Assembly (NCBI RefSeq): GCF_004570845.1
Contig: NZ_SPQZ01000001.1
Coordinates: forward strand, 310,001-374,000
Length of the DNA stretch: 64,000 nucleotides
Direction: 5' to 3'
Source of the DNA: Orlajensenia leifsoniae
Lineage (GTDB): Bacteria; Actinomycetota; Actinomycetes; Actinomycetales; Microbacteriaceae
The position numbers were made by a program, and so were the translations under genes. The notes below the pieces were generated by a model. It ran no database searches. It saw only the letters and a list, made by a program, of their open reading frames with translations, and was not told the DNA's origin. Of this stretch, positions 43,866 through 53,971 are shown in pieces (positions within the stretch are counted from its first letter, which is position 1; each line of letters begins with the position of its first letter).

Positions 43866-44763
43866 GTCGCGCCTCCCACTCCGCCGCGGTCTCGGCGCTC
43901 ACGTTGTGCCTCAGCGTGGCGGGCTCCCGCCATCCGGCCATCGTCTCGGTCATGCGCATGGCGTCCACGGTCTGGCGCACGTTGTGAACGCGCACGATGC
44001 GGGCGCCCTGCAGCACGCAGTACACGGCCGCTGCGATCGACCCTTCGATGCGATCGCCCCGATCGCGGTCGATCGACTCCCCGATGAAGTCCTTGTTCGA
44101 GAGGGCCACGAGCGTCGGATGCCCGAGTGCCGTGACCTCGGACAGGCGGCGGGTGAGCTCGAGCGAGTGCAGGGTGTTCTTGTTGAGGTCGTGGCCCGGG
44201 TCGACGACGATGCGTTCCAGCGGAACCCCGTGTTCGAGCGCCCGATCGACGCGCGCTCGCAGGAAGTCGACGACCTCGTCCACCACGTCGTCGTAGTGCG
44301 GCGCCGGAAAGACTGTGCGCGGCTCGGCGAGGCTGTGCGTCACCACGATCGTGGCGTCGCTGGCGGCCACGACCTCGGCCATGCGCACGTCGTGGATGCC
44401 CGTGGTGTCGTTGATGACGTGAGCCCCGGCGGCGATGGCCGCCTCGGCGACGGCAGCGTGGAAGGTGTCGACCGAGATGACGGTGCCGGAGCCGTGCAAG
44501 GCCTCGACGACGGGGACCACCCGGGCGATCTCCTCCTCCACCGGCACGGGCGGGCCCGGCGCGAACTTGGCGCCGCCGATGTCGACCCAATCGGCGCCGT
44601 CGGCAAGAGCCCGGTGCGCCGCGGCGACGGCGGCGTCCAGGGCGAACGTCGAGCCCTTGTCGTAGAAGGAGTCCGGCGTGCGATTGACGATGGCCATGAC
44701 AGCCACCTCGCGCGAGAAGTCGAAGGTGCGCGGGCCGATCGTGCGCACAGGGTTCGCGATCAT
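43852..44763 (-). CDS. folP: Dihydropteroate synthase
   Basis: The 303-residue protein has the TIM-barrel signatures MAIVNRTPDSFYDKG (pterin/PABA site), DWVDIGGAKFAPG and VINDTTG, IVVDPGHDLNKNT and ALSNKDFIGE; the usual GFSR and other core residues are altered as in the actinobacterial FolP2-type group, so folate synthesis is not certain. It starts within the stop of the upstream FAD reductase gene (ATGA overlap) and overlaps the next gene by 14 bases, so the three are one translation-coupled unit. Confidence 0.85.
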   Translation of the reverse strand: MIANPVRTIGPRTFDFSREVAVMAIVNRTPDSFYDKGSTFALDAAVAAAHRALADGADWVDIGGAKFAPGPPVPVEEEIARVVPVVEALHGSGTVISVDTFHAAVAEAAIAAGAHVINDTTGIHDVRMAEVVAASDATIVVTHSLAEPRTVFPAPHYDDVVDEVVDFLRARVDRALEHGVPLERIVVDPGHDLNKNTLHSLELTRRLSEVTALGHPTLVALSNKDFIGESIDRDRGDRIEGSIAAAVYCVLQGARIVRVHNVRQTVDAMRMTETMAGWREPATLRHNVSAETAAEWEARRAGA

Positions 44764-46004
44764 GCGGCGATCAGGGAGTCGAGTGCCACACCGGGATCGG
44801 CGAGCGCGACGGGGTCGACCCTCACGCCGGCGCGGATGAGCTTCTGCACGCTCTCGTTGACGTCCCACACGTTCACGTTCATGCCGGCGACGACGTGACG
44901 GTCGCGCAGCCAGAACGCGACGAACTCGCGGGTGGCCAGGTCGCCGCGCACCACCAGGTCGCCGCCTGCCGCGAGTGTTCCATAGCCCGAGTACTCCATG
45001 CCCAGGTCGAACTGGTCGGTGAAGAAGTAGGGGATCTCGGCGTACTCGACGTCGACTCCGGCGAGCGCCCGCCCGGCTGCCGCTCCCTGCTTGTCCGCGT
45101 TCGCCCAGTGATCCACCCGCAGGCGCCGGCCGAGCACGGGGTGGTAGGCGTTGGCGACGTCGCCGGCCGCGAACACATCGGGTGCGCTGGTGCGGAGTCC
45201 CGCATCCGTCACGATGCCGTTGTCGACGGTGATCCCGGATGCGGCTGCCAGCGTCGTGTTCGGCATCGCCCCGATTCCCACCACGACGAGGTCGGCGTCG
45301 AGCTCCTCCCCTGTACCGAGCACGACGCCCTTCACGTGACCGGAGCCGCCGCCGGAGCCGCGGATGGCGGTCACGGCGGCGTCCATCCGCAGGTCGACGC
45401 CGTTCGCGCGGTGCAGCTCGGCGAACACCTCGCCGATGACCGGTCCCACGGCCGATTCGAGGGGGATGGACCCGTGGCCGATGACCGTCACGGAGTTGCC
45501 GTAGGTGGTCGCCGCCGCAGCGACCTCGAGGCCGATCCAGCCCGAGCCGATGACGACGACGCGCCGGCCGCCCCGGGCGATGGCCGTGCGCAGCACAGTC
45601 GAGTCGTGCAGGGTGCGCAGCGTGTGGACGCCGGTGAGGGAGGCGCCCGGTCCGGTGAAGTGCCTGGGCGACGCCCCGGTCGCCAGCAGCAACCGGTCGT
45701 AGGTGAGGGTCTCGTCGCCGGCACGCACCGTGTGCGCAGCCGTGTCGAGCTCGGACGCCTCGACGCCCGTGTGCAGGGCGATGTCGTGGGCGGCGTACCA
45801 CCCGGCATCGAGCGGGATGGTCGAGGCGGCGTCATCGGTTCCGAGCAGGTAGCCCTTCGACAGCGGCGGCCGCTCGTACGGCGGCCGCGCCTCGGCCGCG
45901 ACGACGGTGACGGATGCGTCGATGCCCTCACTGCGCACGCTCTCGGCCGCCCGTGCCGCGGCCAGACCTCCCCCGACGATGACGATCCGATGGTGAGCGC
46001 TCAT
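44760..46004 (-). CDS. NAD(P)/FAD-dependent ferredoxin-type reductase
   Basis: The 414-residue protein has the FAD fold (HHRIVIVGGGLAAARAAESV, PPYERPPLSKGYLLG), an NAD fold (RRVVVIGSGWIGLEVAAAAT) and the late FAD motif TSAPDVFAAGDVANAYHP, as in putidaredoxin or rubredoxin reductases. It passes electrons from NAD(P)H to a ferredoxin-like partner; none is nearby. It heads the unit with folP and the reductase gene. It is divergent from the two-component regulator gene. Confidence 0.93.
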   Translation of the reverse strand: MSAHHRIVIVGGGLAAARAAESVRSEGIDASVTVVAAEARPPYERPPLSKGYLLGTDDAASTIPLDAGWYAAHDIALHTGVEASELDTAAHTVRAGDETLTYDRLLLATGASPRHFTGPGASLTGVHTLRTLHDSTVLRTAIARGGRRVVVIGSGWIGLEVAAAATTYGNSVTVIGHGSIPLESAVGPVIGEVFAELHRANGVDLRMDAAVTAIRGSGGGSGHVKGVVLGTGEELDADLVVVGIGAMPNTTLAAASGITVDNGIVTDAGLRTSAPDVFAAGDVANAYHPVLGRRLRVDHWANADKQGAAAGRALAGVDVEYAEIPYFFTDQFDLGMEYSGYGTLAAGGDLVVRGDLATREFVAFWLRDRHVVAGMNVNVWDVNESVQKLIRAGVRVDPVALADPGVALDSLIAA

Positions 46005-46169
46005 GCTGCCGAGTCTTCCACGCCGCCCCCGCCGCGGCCAGCGCCGACGACGATCGCCGCCCGACTCCCAGCAGGCTCTGCGTTCCGTCGACACGCGGCA
46101 CAGCGTTCACCCGACTCGCCTCCACGCGATTCTCAGGCGGGTTTCAGGAAACGCGCAGATACTGGAACC

Positions 46170-46862
46170 ATGGCTGACGGTCCCCGCATTCTCATCGTCG
46201 ACGACGAACCCAACATCCGCGATCTCCTCACCACGAGCCTGCGTTTCGCCGGCTTCGCGGTGCGTGCCGTAGGCAATGGCGCACAGGCCATCTCCGCGGT
46301 CCTCGAAGAAGAGCCCGATCTCATCATCCTCGACGTGATGCTGCCCGACATGAACGGCTTCGGCGTGACCAAACGCCTCCGTACAGCCGGCTACACGGCG
46401 CCGATCCTCTTCCTCACGGCGAAGGACGACACCGAGGACAAGATCACCGGCCTCACCGTCGGTGGCGACGACTACGTCACCAAGCCGTTCAGCCTCGACG
46501 AGATCGTGGCACGCATCCGCGCCATCCTGCGCCGCACGATGCACGCCGACGAAGAGGCCGTCATCCGCACGGGCGAGCTCACCATGGACCAGGACACCCA
46601 CGAGGTCCTCGTCGGCGAGATCCCCATCGAGCTCTCGCCCACCGAGTTCAAGCTGTTGCGCTACCTCATGCTCAACCCGAACCGGGTGCTCTCGAAGGCG
46701 CAGATCCTCGACCACGTCTGGGAGTACGACTTCAACGGCGACGCCGGAATCGTCGAGAGCTACATCTCCTACCTCCGCCGCAAGCTCGACCAGCACTCCA
46801 CCGAGCCGCTGATCCAGACCAAGCGCGGCTTCGGCTACATGTTGAAGAGCTCGAAGGGCTGA
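46170..46862 (+). CDS. OmpR family response regulator
   Basis: The 230-residue protein has a receiver domain with the acidic pair DDE at residues 11-13, phosphoacceptor Asp55 in LIILDVMLPDMNGF, Thr in LFLTAKD and Lys in DDYVTKPFSLDE, then a winged helix (IELSPTEFKLLRYLMLNPNR, VVESYISYLRRK-like region, TKRGFGYML). It is the partner of the kinase that follows 76 bases later. GATACT lies six bases before the ATG and there is no ribosome site, so translation may be leaderless. Confidence 0.94.
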   Translation: MADGPRILIVDDEPNIRDLLTTSLRFAGFAVRAVGNGAQAISAVLEEEPDLIILDVMLPDMNGFGVTKRLRTAGYTAPILFLTAKDDTEDKITGLTVGGDDYVTKPFSLDEIVARIRAILRRTMHADEEAVIRTGELTMDQDTHEVLVGEIPIELSPTEFKLLRYLMLNPNRVLSKAQILDHVWEYDFNGDAGIVESYISYLRRKLDQHSTEPLIQTKRGFGYMLKSSKG

Positions 46863-46938
46863 TTCCCGGGGGTCGGTCGGGTGATGTGCGGGAGTCGATG
46901 GGCTGACGCTCAGACTGCGTTCGTAGACTGGCGCCGCC

Positions 46939-48681
46939 ATGCATGAATCACTCTCCGAGCGGTGGAACCGCGTCTCCCTGCGCAGCAAGATCACCGGCGT
47001 CACGGTGCTCATGCTGACTCTGGGTCTCCTGGTCTCCGGCATCGGAACCATGGCGATGCTGCGCCAGTACGTGACCCAGCAGGTCGACCAGCGGCTGACC
47101 GCCGTCGCCTCGGGGAAGCTCGACAAGTTCTTCGATGTCGATGGCGACGCCGAGATCACCTCGCTCACGAGCGACTCGACCGCGACCGACTACTTCGTCG
47201 CCGTCTTCGACACGGAGGGCGACCCGATCGTCCACAACTGGACGACGCGATCCCTCAACGATCTCCCCATCATCGAGGGCACCCTTCCGCTTGCGACGAC
47301 GAACGACATCGACGGCGCGATCACGGAGCTGCGCGACTCGAAGGGCACCGCGTTCCACGCCATCGCGGTGCCGCAGAAGCTCGATGATCAGGGCAACATG
47401 GGCACCACCCTCATCGCGGTCTCGATGCGCGAGACCGACAACATCATGGCCACCTACCTGTCGATCTTCCTCGGCTTCGGCATCGGCGTGGTGATCCTGG
47501 GGGGCCTCATCACCCGGATGCTCGTGACGACGACGTTCTCGCCTCTGCGCGAGGTGGAGCGCACCGCCGCCGCGATCGCCGACGGCGACTTCAGCCAGCG
47601 ACTCGGCGGAGCGACTCCCAACACCGAGGTCGGGCGCCTCAACCGCTCGCTCAACACGATGCTCAACCGCATCGACCGGGCCTTCAAGGACCGCGCCCGC
47701 AGCATCGAGCAGATGCGCCGCTTCGTCGGCGACGCCAGCCACGAGCTGCGCACGCCGCTCGTCTCGGTGCGCGGCTACGCCGAGCTGTACCGCATGGGCG
47801 CCCTGCAGAGCCCGGAAGACGTCGCCCAGGCGATGGAGCGCATCGAGAAGGAGGCCATCCGCATGGGCGGTCTCGTCGAGGACCTGCTCTCCCTGGCCCG
47901 CCTCGACGAGACCAAGCCGCTCGAGCTGGCTCCGGTCAACCTCGTGCCGATCGCCCGCGACGCCGCGCTCGACACCATGGCGTCCTCGCCCGACCGCACG
48001 GTCACGGTGATCCTCCCGCCCGTCGTCCGGCATCACGATGAGCCGACGGATGCCGTTGCCGATGACGCCTTGGACCCCACGAGCACCCCTGAGCGCCTCG
48101 GCACGAGCAACGCCACCGGCCCTGTAGCCTTCGCCGGTGCCACGCTCGCCCGCCTCCGCGGCCGGCGCTATCGCAAGGCCGATGCGGCATCCGTCGCCTC
48201 GGGAACCATCGTGGCCTCGGCCGTCGCTCCGGCCCCCGAGCACACCGAGGCCGGCGAAGCCATCGTGCTGGCTGAAGAGAACAAGATCCGCCAGGTGCTC
48301 ACCAACCTGCTCGGCAACGCGATGCGCTTCTCCCCGGCGGGCAGCCCGATCGAGATCGGCGTCGCCATCGACGAGTCGACCGACCGGGCCGTGCTCTCCG
48401 TCATCGACCACGGAGACGGAATCCCGCCGCAGATCCGAGAGAAGATCTTCCAGCGCTTCTGGCGTGCGGACACCTCCCGCACCCGCGAGACCGGCGGCAG
48501 CGGGCTGGGCCTGGCCATCGTCTCGGCCATCGTCGCCGCGCACAACGGAACCGTCGACGTCGTCGAGACGCCGGGCGGCGGAGCGACGTTCCGCGTCTCG
48601 CTGCCGCTGGCGACCTCGCCGTCGGCACCGCAGTCGCTCGACGCCACAGGGACGCCCACAGCGGCCGTTCCCGTCGTCTGA
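46939..48681 (+). CDS. Sensor histidine kinase with inserted segment in the ATPase domain
   Basis: The 580-residue kinase has a membrane helix (about residues 20-42), a periplasmic-side sensor of about 130 residues, a second helix (about 172-195), a HAMP domain, and the phosphoacceptor His268 in GDASHELRTPLVSVRGYAEL. In the ATPase domain the N box (EENKIRQVLTNLLGNAMRFS) is preceded by some 85 extra residues of low complexity (about 352-440), absent from typical kinases. G boxes (HGDGIPP, GGSGLGLAIV) are intact. It forms a two-component pair with the OmpR-type regulator. A hairpin with ACGGATGCC arms follows the stop. Confidence 0.94.
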   Translation: MHESLSERWNRVSLRSKITGVTVLMLTLGLLVSGIGTMAMLRQYVTQQVDQRLTAVASGKLDKFFDVDGDAEITSLTSDSTATDYFVAVFDTEGDPIVHNWTTRSLNDLPIIEGTLPLATTNDIDGAITELRDSKGTAFHAIAVPQKLDDQGNMGTTLIAVSMRETDNIMATYLSIFLGFGIGVVILGGLITRMLVTTTFSPLREVERTAAAIADGDFSQRLGGATPNTEVGRLNRSLNTMLNRIDRAFKDRARSIEQMRRFVGDASHELRTPLVSVRGYAELYRMGALQSPEDVAQAMERIEKEAIRMGGLVEDLLSLARLDETKPLELAPVNLVPIARDAALDTMASSPDRTVTVILPPVVRHHDEPTDAVADDALDPTSTPERLGTSNATGPVAFAGATLARLRGRRYRKADAASVASGTIVASAVAPAPEHTEAGEAIVLAEENKIRQVLTNLLGNAMRFSPAGSPIEIGVAIDESTDRAVLSVIDHGDGIPPQIREKIFQRFWRADTSRTRETGGSGLGLAIVSAIVAAHNGTVDVVETPGGGATFRVSLPLATSPSAPQSLDATGTPTAAVPVV

Positions 48682-48709
48682 CGCGCCCCTCCCCTGCCCA
48701 GCGGGCCCC

Positions 48710-48736
48710 GGCATCCGTCCACGGAGAACGGATGCC
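48710..48736 (+). terminator. Hairpin after the kinase gene (GGCATCCGT / ACGGATGCC arms)
   Basis: Nine-base perfect arms and a 9-base loop lie 29 bases after the stop. There is no T tract, so it may be a dispersed element used as a terminator. Confidence 0.5.
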
Positions 48737-48801
48737 GCCCGGCTGCGCGCGCGTGCCGGCTTAGCCTCGTGTCCTCGCACCATCGGAGAGGACACCACCC
48801 C

Positions 48802-49092
48802 ATGACCAGCTACCACGTCGACAGCGACGCCGTCATCCAGACCACGCAGAGCGCCCACGGCTCCATCGAGCGCATCCGCACCGAGGTGCAGGCACTGCTC
48901 GGCCAGCTCACCAGCCTCGAGGGCTCGTGGAGCGGCCAGGCCTCGGTCGCGTTCCAGTCGGTCGTCGCCGACTGGAGGGCCACCCAGCAGCGGGTGGAGG
49001 AGAGCCTCGTGGGCATCACGACGGCGCTCGGCAGCGCCGGCCAGCAGTACGCGGAGACCGAGCAGGCCAACCTGCGGCTGTTCGGGCGCTGA
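48802..49092 (+). CDS. WXG100 (ESAT-6-like) family protein
   Basis: The 96-residue protein is a helical hairpin with the WSG variant of the WXG turn in TSLEGSWSGQASVAFQSV and the expected size. Such proteins are secreted by type VII systems as dimers; no EssC or other secretion gene is next to it. GGAG lies about 13 bases before the ATG, a long spacing. It stands alone between the kinase and groEL genes. Confidence 0.88.
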   Translation: MTSYHVDSDAVIQTTQSAHGSIERIRTEVQALLGQLTSLEGSWSGQASVAFQSVVADWRATQQRVEESLVGITTALGSAGQQYAETEQANLRLFGR

Positions 49093-49192
49093 GCCCACGG
49101 CCGGCCTTCGTCCGGCCCCCTTCGGAACACGGGCCCACAACGCACCATGGGCCCGTCCGCGCACGATGGGCCGGGTGGATTGACGACGCGAA

Positions 49193-49224
49193 AGAGGGCG
49201 CCTCCCGTGTGGGAGACGCCCTCT
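49193..49224 (-). terminator. Terminator of groEL
   Basis: AGAGGGCG-CCTCCC pairs with GGGAG-ACGCCCTCT across a short GTGT loop, and minus-strand T residues follow. It lies 20 bases after the groEL stop and could also end plus-strand transcripts. Confidence 0.8.
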
Positions 49225-49243
49225 TCTCGTGTTTCAGCGGGAC

Positions 49244-50902
<1,659 letters not shown>

Positions 50903-50906
50903 CTAG

Positions 50907-50933
50907 TTAGCACTCAATCCAAACGAGTGCTAA
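50907..50933 (-). promoter_or_regulatory. CIRCE element (HrcA operator) upstream of groEL
   Basis: TTAGCACTC, nine bases, and GAGTGCTAA form the exact CIRCE inverted repeat, 44-70 bases before the groEL ATG. HrcA should repress groEL here and release it on heat shock. Confidence 0.95.
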
Positions 50934-50995
50934 TTCGATTCTGGCACTCTGATGCCCCGAGTGCAAGCCGGTGCGACGCTGCGGGTAGTGAACGT

Positions 50996-52030
50996 CTACT
51001 GCAGAGTGACGGAGCCCTGACCGTTGGGAACGAGCTCGATCCAGGTGTTGCCCGGGGCCAGCCTCACGACGACGCCGTTGCCGTCGACGAAGCGGATCGG
51101 GCTGCCGGCATTCGCCTTCGACCAGGTGGCATTGATGGTCTTGCCGCCCGTGGAGACCGTCGCCGCTCCAGACCCGGTCAGCACGGTCTTCGGCACCTCG
51201 CCGTAGGTGCCGTCGATATCGACGCGCATCGTCACGACGTTCGTGGCCTGCAGCTGCTTGCCCTTGTCGTCGAGGTCGGGAGCGCCCTCCTGATTGCGGA
51301 GCCACACCTTGTTCGCCTCGTCCCACGTGTAGTTCGGGAAGCGCTCCGGGGAGAACACGACGGCGATGTTCGCCGTCGGCGCACCGTCGAGAGCGGCCGT
51401 CGACGTCGCGATGTCGGTGGAGTAGGCGTACTGCTGCTGCGGAGCACCGAGGTCGGCCGCCTGCTTGACGGCGTCGGAGGCGTGCAGGATGACGTTGTGC
51501 GGTGCCTCGTGAGCGTCGTAGCGGTAGAAGATGCCGGAGGTGTCGTAGTCGAACACGAGGTTGCGCACGGGGGTGTTCATCATCATGTTGACGAAGACCT
51601 CCTGGCCGCCCGAGTAGGCGACGAGGCCGCCGAACGGAGAGATGATGTCGGGATCCATCGGGCGGATGGAGCGCACGGGGCCGATCTCGCTCGGGATGTC
51701 GTACTGCCAGACGGCCACGTAACGGGTGAGGCCACCCTCGACGAGCTCCTCGAAGACGATGTCGGTGCGGTCGAGTCCCACCTGCGGCCGCGCGCCCTCG
51801 TGGTTGTCGATCTTGGCGGCCAGGGACGGGTGGTCCATGGTGCCTGCCGGGACCGTGTTCCCGCGGAGCGGCGCCAGTTGCGTCGCCGCCGGAGCCTCGT
51901 ACGTCGACACGTAGGCCGGTCCGGTCGGAGTCGGGCTCGCCGACTTCTCGGGCGCGGCCGACGTGCACCCTGCAGCGAGCAGGATCACGGGCAGCACGAG
52001 AGTCGTGGCCAAGACAGATTTGCGACGCAT
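50996..52030 (-). CDS. DUF3048 domain lipoprotein (YerB-like)
   Basis: The 344-residue protein has a signal peptide ending in the lipobox LLAAGC, so it is anchored at the outer face of the membrane. The body has the DUF3048 pattern: HPSLAAKIDNHEGARPQVGL, DIVFEELVEGGLTRYVAVWQ, GPVRSIRPMDPDIISPFGGL. A Ser/Thr/Pro linker separates anchor and domain. I chose ATG 52030 because GAGGGG lies five bases upstream; a GTG two codons earlier is possible. Its function is unknown; a cell-envelope role is likely. Confidence 0.88.
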   Translation of the reverse strand: MRRKSVLATTLVLPVILLAAGCTSAAPEKSASPTPTGPAYVSTYEAPAATQLAPLRGNTVPAGTMDHPSLAAKIDNHEGARPQVGLDRTDIVFEELVEGGLTRYVAVWQYDIPSEIGPVRSIRPMDPDIISPFGGLVAYSGGQEVFVNMMMNTPVRNLVFDYDTSGIFYRYDAHEAPHNVILHASDAVKQAADLGAPQQQYAYSTDIATSTAALDGAPTANIAVVFSPERFPNYTWDEANKVWLRNQEGAPDLDDKGKQLQATNVVTMRVDIDGTYGEVPKTVLTGSGAATVSTGGKTINATWSKANAGSPIRFVDGNGVVVRLAPGNTWIELVPNGQGSVTLQ

Positions 52031-52062
52031 CCGCACCCCTCAGTCGGTTCCTCGACCAAACA

Positions 52063-52094
52063 CTAACGCCGCCCGGTCACCCGGACGGCGTTAG
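52063..52094. terminator. Bidirectional terminator hairpin
   Basis: CTAACGCCG-CCCGG pairs with CCGG-A-CGGCGTTAG around a short loop. It lies 30 bases after the cold-shock gene and ahead of the DUF3048 gene on the same strand, so it should separate the two transcripts. Confidence 0.75.
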
Positions 52095-52124
52095 GACACG
52101 GGCTATGCCCGCAGATCGTGCTGA

Positions 52125-52328
52125 TCAGGCGAGTCGAACCGACTCGGCCTGAGGACCCTTGTTTCCGGTTCCGACCTCGAAGACCACCTGCTGGCCCTCC
52201 TCGAGAACCTTGTAGCCCGCCATGTCGATGGCGGAGTAGTGAACGAAGACGTCCTGACCCCCACCGTCGACCGTGATGAACCCATAGCCCTTTTCAGCGT
52301 TGAACCACTTGACGGTTCCGTTCGCCAT
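52125..52328 (-). CDS. Cold-shock protein, CspA type
   Basis: The 67-residue protein is a complete cold-shock domain with the RNA-binding motifs KGYGFI and VFVHYS and the usual ending [12 protein letters not shown]. It binds single-stranded nucleic acid and keeps mRNA open in the cold. GGGAG lies five bases before the ATG. A long open leader (about 120 bases to 52450) may be a thermosensing 5' region. A terminator follows. Confidence 0.95.
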   Translation of the reverse strand: MANGTVKWFNAEKGYGFITVDGGGQDVFVHYSAIDMAGYKVLEEGQQVVFEVGTGNKGPQAESVRLA

Positions 52329-52548
52329 TCGTTGCTCCCATTGCTGTGTAACTCGCAGCACCTGCCCATATGCCTGTACCGGGCCTGTCGCAGTGAACTG
52401 CGCCTGCTTCCCCGCTCTCGCGGAAATTGTTCGACCAGCACCAGATGTTACTGAAATCGACGGCGACGACAAGGGATGGAACGCTGCTTTTCATCGCAGA
52501 TTGGCAACGATTCGTCACACGCCCCGTCGCAGGCGCTCGAAGCGAGCG

Positions 52549-53091
52549 TCAGGCGGGCGATTCGTAGTCGGATCCGACCACGAGCACGAGCTGCGCTCCG
52601 GCGTCCGCGAAGTCCTGCGAGAACTGCACGTCGGCACCCGGAACGGCGGCTGCGAGACCGCGTGCCGCGCCCTCCAGCGTGGCGTCCGCGTAGTACACGA
52701 CGGTGTCGGTGTAGTCCTGCTTGTCGGCATTGGATGCCGCCCCGACGGTCCAGCCGGCCGCACCCAGCGAGTCGGCGACCTCCCGGGCCAGGCCCGAGGT
52801 GCCCGTGCCGTTCAGCACGGTGATACTCACCGACGGGTCCTGCGTGGGCGCCGCTGTGGCCGTGGCTGCCGGCGTCTCGGACGTGCTGGTGTCGCCGGGA
52901 GCCGAGTCCAACCCGCTGTTCAACAGCATGATGGCCACGGCGCCGACGACGACGAGCACGACGGTGGCGAGCGCCGCCCAGCCGAGGGCGATCCAGCCAC
53001 GGCCGCGCTTGCGGGGGGAACGGTGGGCTCCGACCCGCTCGAGATCCTTGGGGATGTCGTCGAAGCGGTCTTCAGGGTACGAGGTGGCCAT
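52549..53091 (-). CDS. LytR_C domain membrane protein
   Basis: The 180-residue protein has a short charged N-terminus, one membrane helix (WAALATVVLVVVGAVAIMLL), a Ser/Thr/Ala linker and an external LytR_C domain (VSITVLNGTGTSGLAREVAD, LGAAGWTVGAASNADKQDYT, TVVYYADATLEGAARGLAAA). This domain is found in actinobacterial cell-wall assembly proteins. It is the second gene after the DUF3263 gene, 10 bases apart. The chosen ATG follows GGGAAGA. Confidence 0.85.
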   Translation of the reverse strand: MATSYPEDRFDDIPKDLERVGAHRSPRKRGRGWIALGWAALATVVLVVVGAVAIMLLNSGLDSAPGDTSTSETPAATATAAPTQDPSVSITVLNGTGTSGLAREVADSLGAAGWTVGAASNADKQDYTDTVVYYADATLEGAARGLAAAVPGADVQFSQDFADAGAQLVLVVGSDYESPA

Positions 53092-53101
53092 TCTTCCCGG
53101 T

Positions 53102-53407
53102 TCAGTTCGTGTCGTCAGTGGTGCCGAGGGAGCGCCGTCGGCGTGCCGCAGTGCGGGCGTCGCGGAGCCGCTGCAGCCTCTTGACGAGCATGGGGTCGTG
53201 CGCGAGCGCGAGCGGCGAGTCGATGAGGGCTCCCAGCACTTGATAGTAGCGGGCTGCGGAGAGACCGAATTCGGCCCTGATCGCCTGCTCCTTCGCGCCG
53301 GCGTGCACCCACCACTGCCTCTCGAAGGCGAGAACGGCCTCGTCCCGCTCCGACAGGCCGGACGACGCGCGCGCCGTGTCGTGTCGGGTCTCACTCGCCT
53401 CGGCCAT
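53102..53407 (-). CDS. DUF3263 family protein
   Basis: The 101-residue protein fits the DUF3263 pattern: LSERDEAVLAFERQWWVHAG, AKEQAIRAEFGLSAARYYQV, LGALIDSPLALAHDPMLVKR. The helical pattern resembles a small sigma-region-4-like helix-turn-helix, so DNA binding is possible but unproven. GGGAGG lies five bases before the ATG. It heads a two-gene unit with the LytR_C protein. Confidence 0.88.
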   Translation of the reverse strand: MAEASETRHDTARASSGLSERDEAVLAFERQWWVHAGAKEQAIRAEFGLSAARYYQVLGALIDSPLALAHDPMLVKRLQRLRDARTAARRRRSLGTTDDTN

Positions 53408-53566
53408 GCGCACCTCCCACAGTCGACCGCGACCGGTTCGGGTCGGCTTGCGGCCATCATATGCACGAGCGATCGTGCTGTAGCTGAGCGTCACCCGGCC
53501 CGTCGGAATGCGATCATCGATACGGGCGTTGTCCCACGTCGACGCTGAATCCCCGGAAGGACCCCC

Positions 53567-53968
53567 ATGAGTTACCAGGTATCGAAGTCCGACGACGAGT
53601 GGCGCGAGGAACTGGGCGCCGAGCAGTTCCAGGTGCTCCGCGAGGCCGCGACCGAGCGCCCGTGGACGGGTGAGCTCCTCGACGAGGAGCGCGGCGGGAT
53701 CTACACCTGCGGCGCCTGCAACGCCGAGCTGTTCAAGAGCGGAACGAAGTTCGATTCCGGATGCGGCTGGCCGAGCTTCTACGAGTCCGTGCGACCCGAG
53801 GCCGTCCAGTTGATCGCCGACACCACCCTCGGCATGGAGCGCACCGAAGTGCGCTGCGCCAGCTGCGGCTCGCACCTCGGGCATGTCTTCCCCGACGGCT
53901 TCGGCACGCCGACCGGCGACCGCTACTGCATGAACTCGATCGCGCTGAACTTCACGCCCGACGCCTGA
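53567..53968 (+). CDS. msrB: Peptide-methionine (R)-S-oxide reductase
   Basis: The 133-residue enzyme reduces methionine-R-sulfoxide in proteins. Two zinc CXXC pairs (YTCGACNAELF and RCASCGSHLGH), the fold motif SGCGWPSFYES and the catalytic end DRYCMNSIALNF, with its nucleophilic Cys, are all present. A GGAAGGA ribosome site lies 7 bases before the ATG. It converges with the transporter gene. Confidence 0.96.
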   Translation: MSYQVSKSDDEWREELGAEQFQVLREAATERPWTGELLDEERGGIYTCGACNAELFKSGTKFDSGCGWPSFYESVRPEAVQLIADTTLGMERTEVRCASCGSHLGHVFPDGFGTPTGDRYCMNSIALNFTPDA

Positions 53969-53971
53969 GCC

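Noticed and set aside
43852-45801. 649-codon frame reading through folP and most of the reductase gene
   Set aside because: Only its end is real (folP from 44763); the rest is an Arg-rich shadow of the reductase in another frame.
48802-49092. Type VII secretion locus around the WXG100 gene
   Set aside because: No EssC/EccC, membrane or toxin gene is adjacent; only the single small protein is present.
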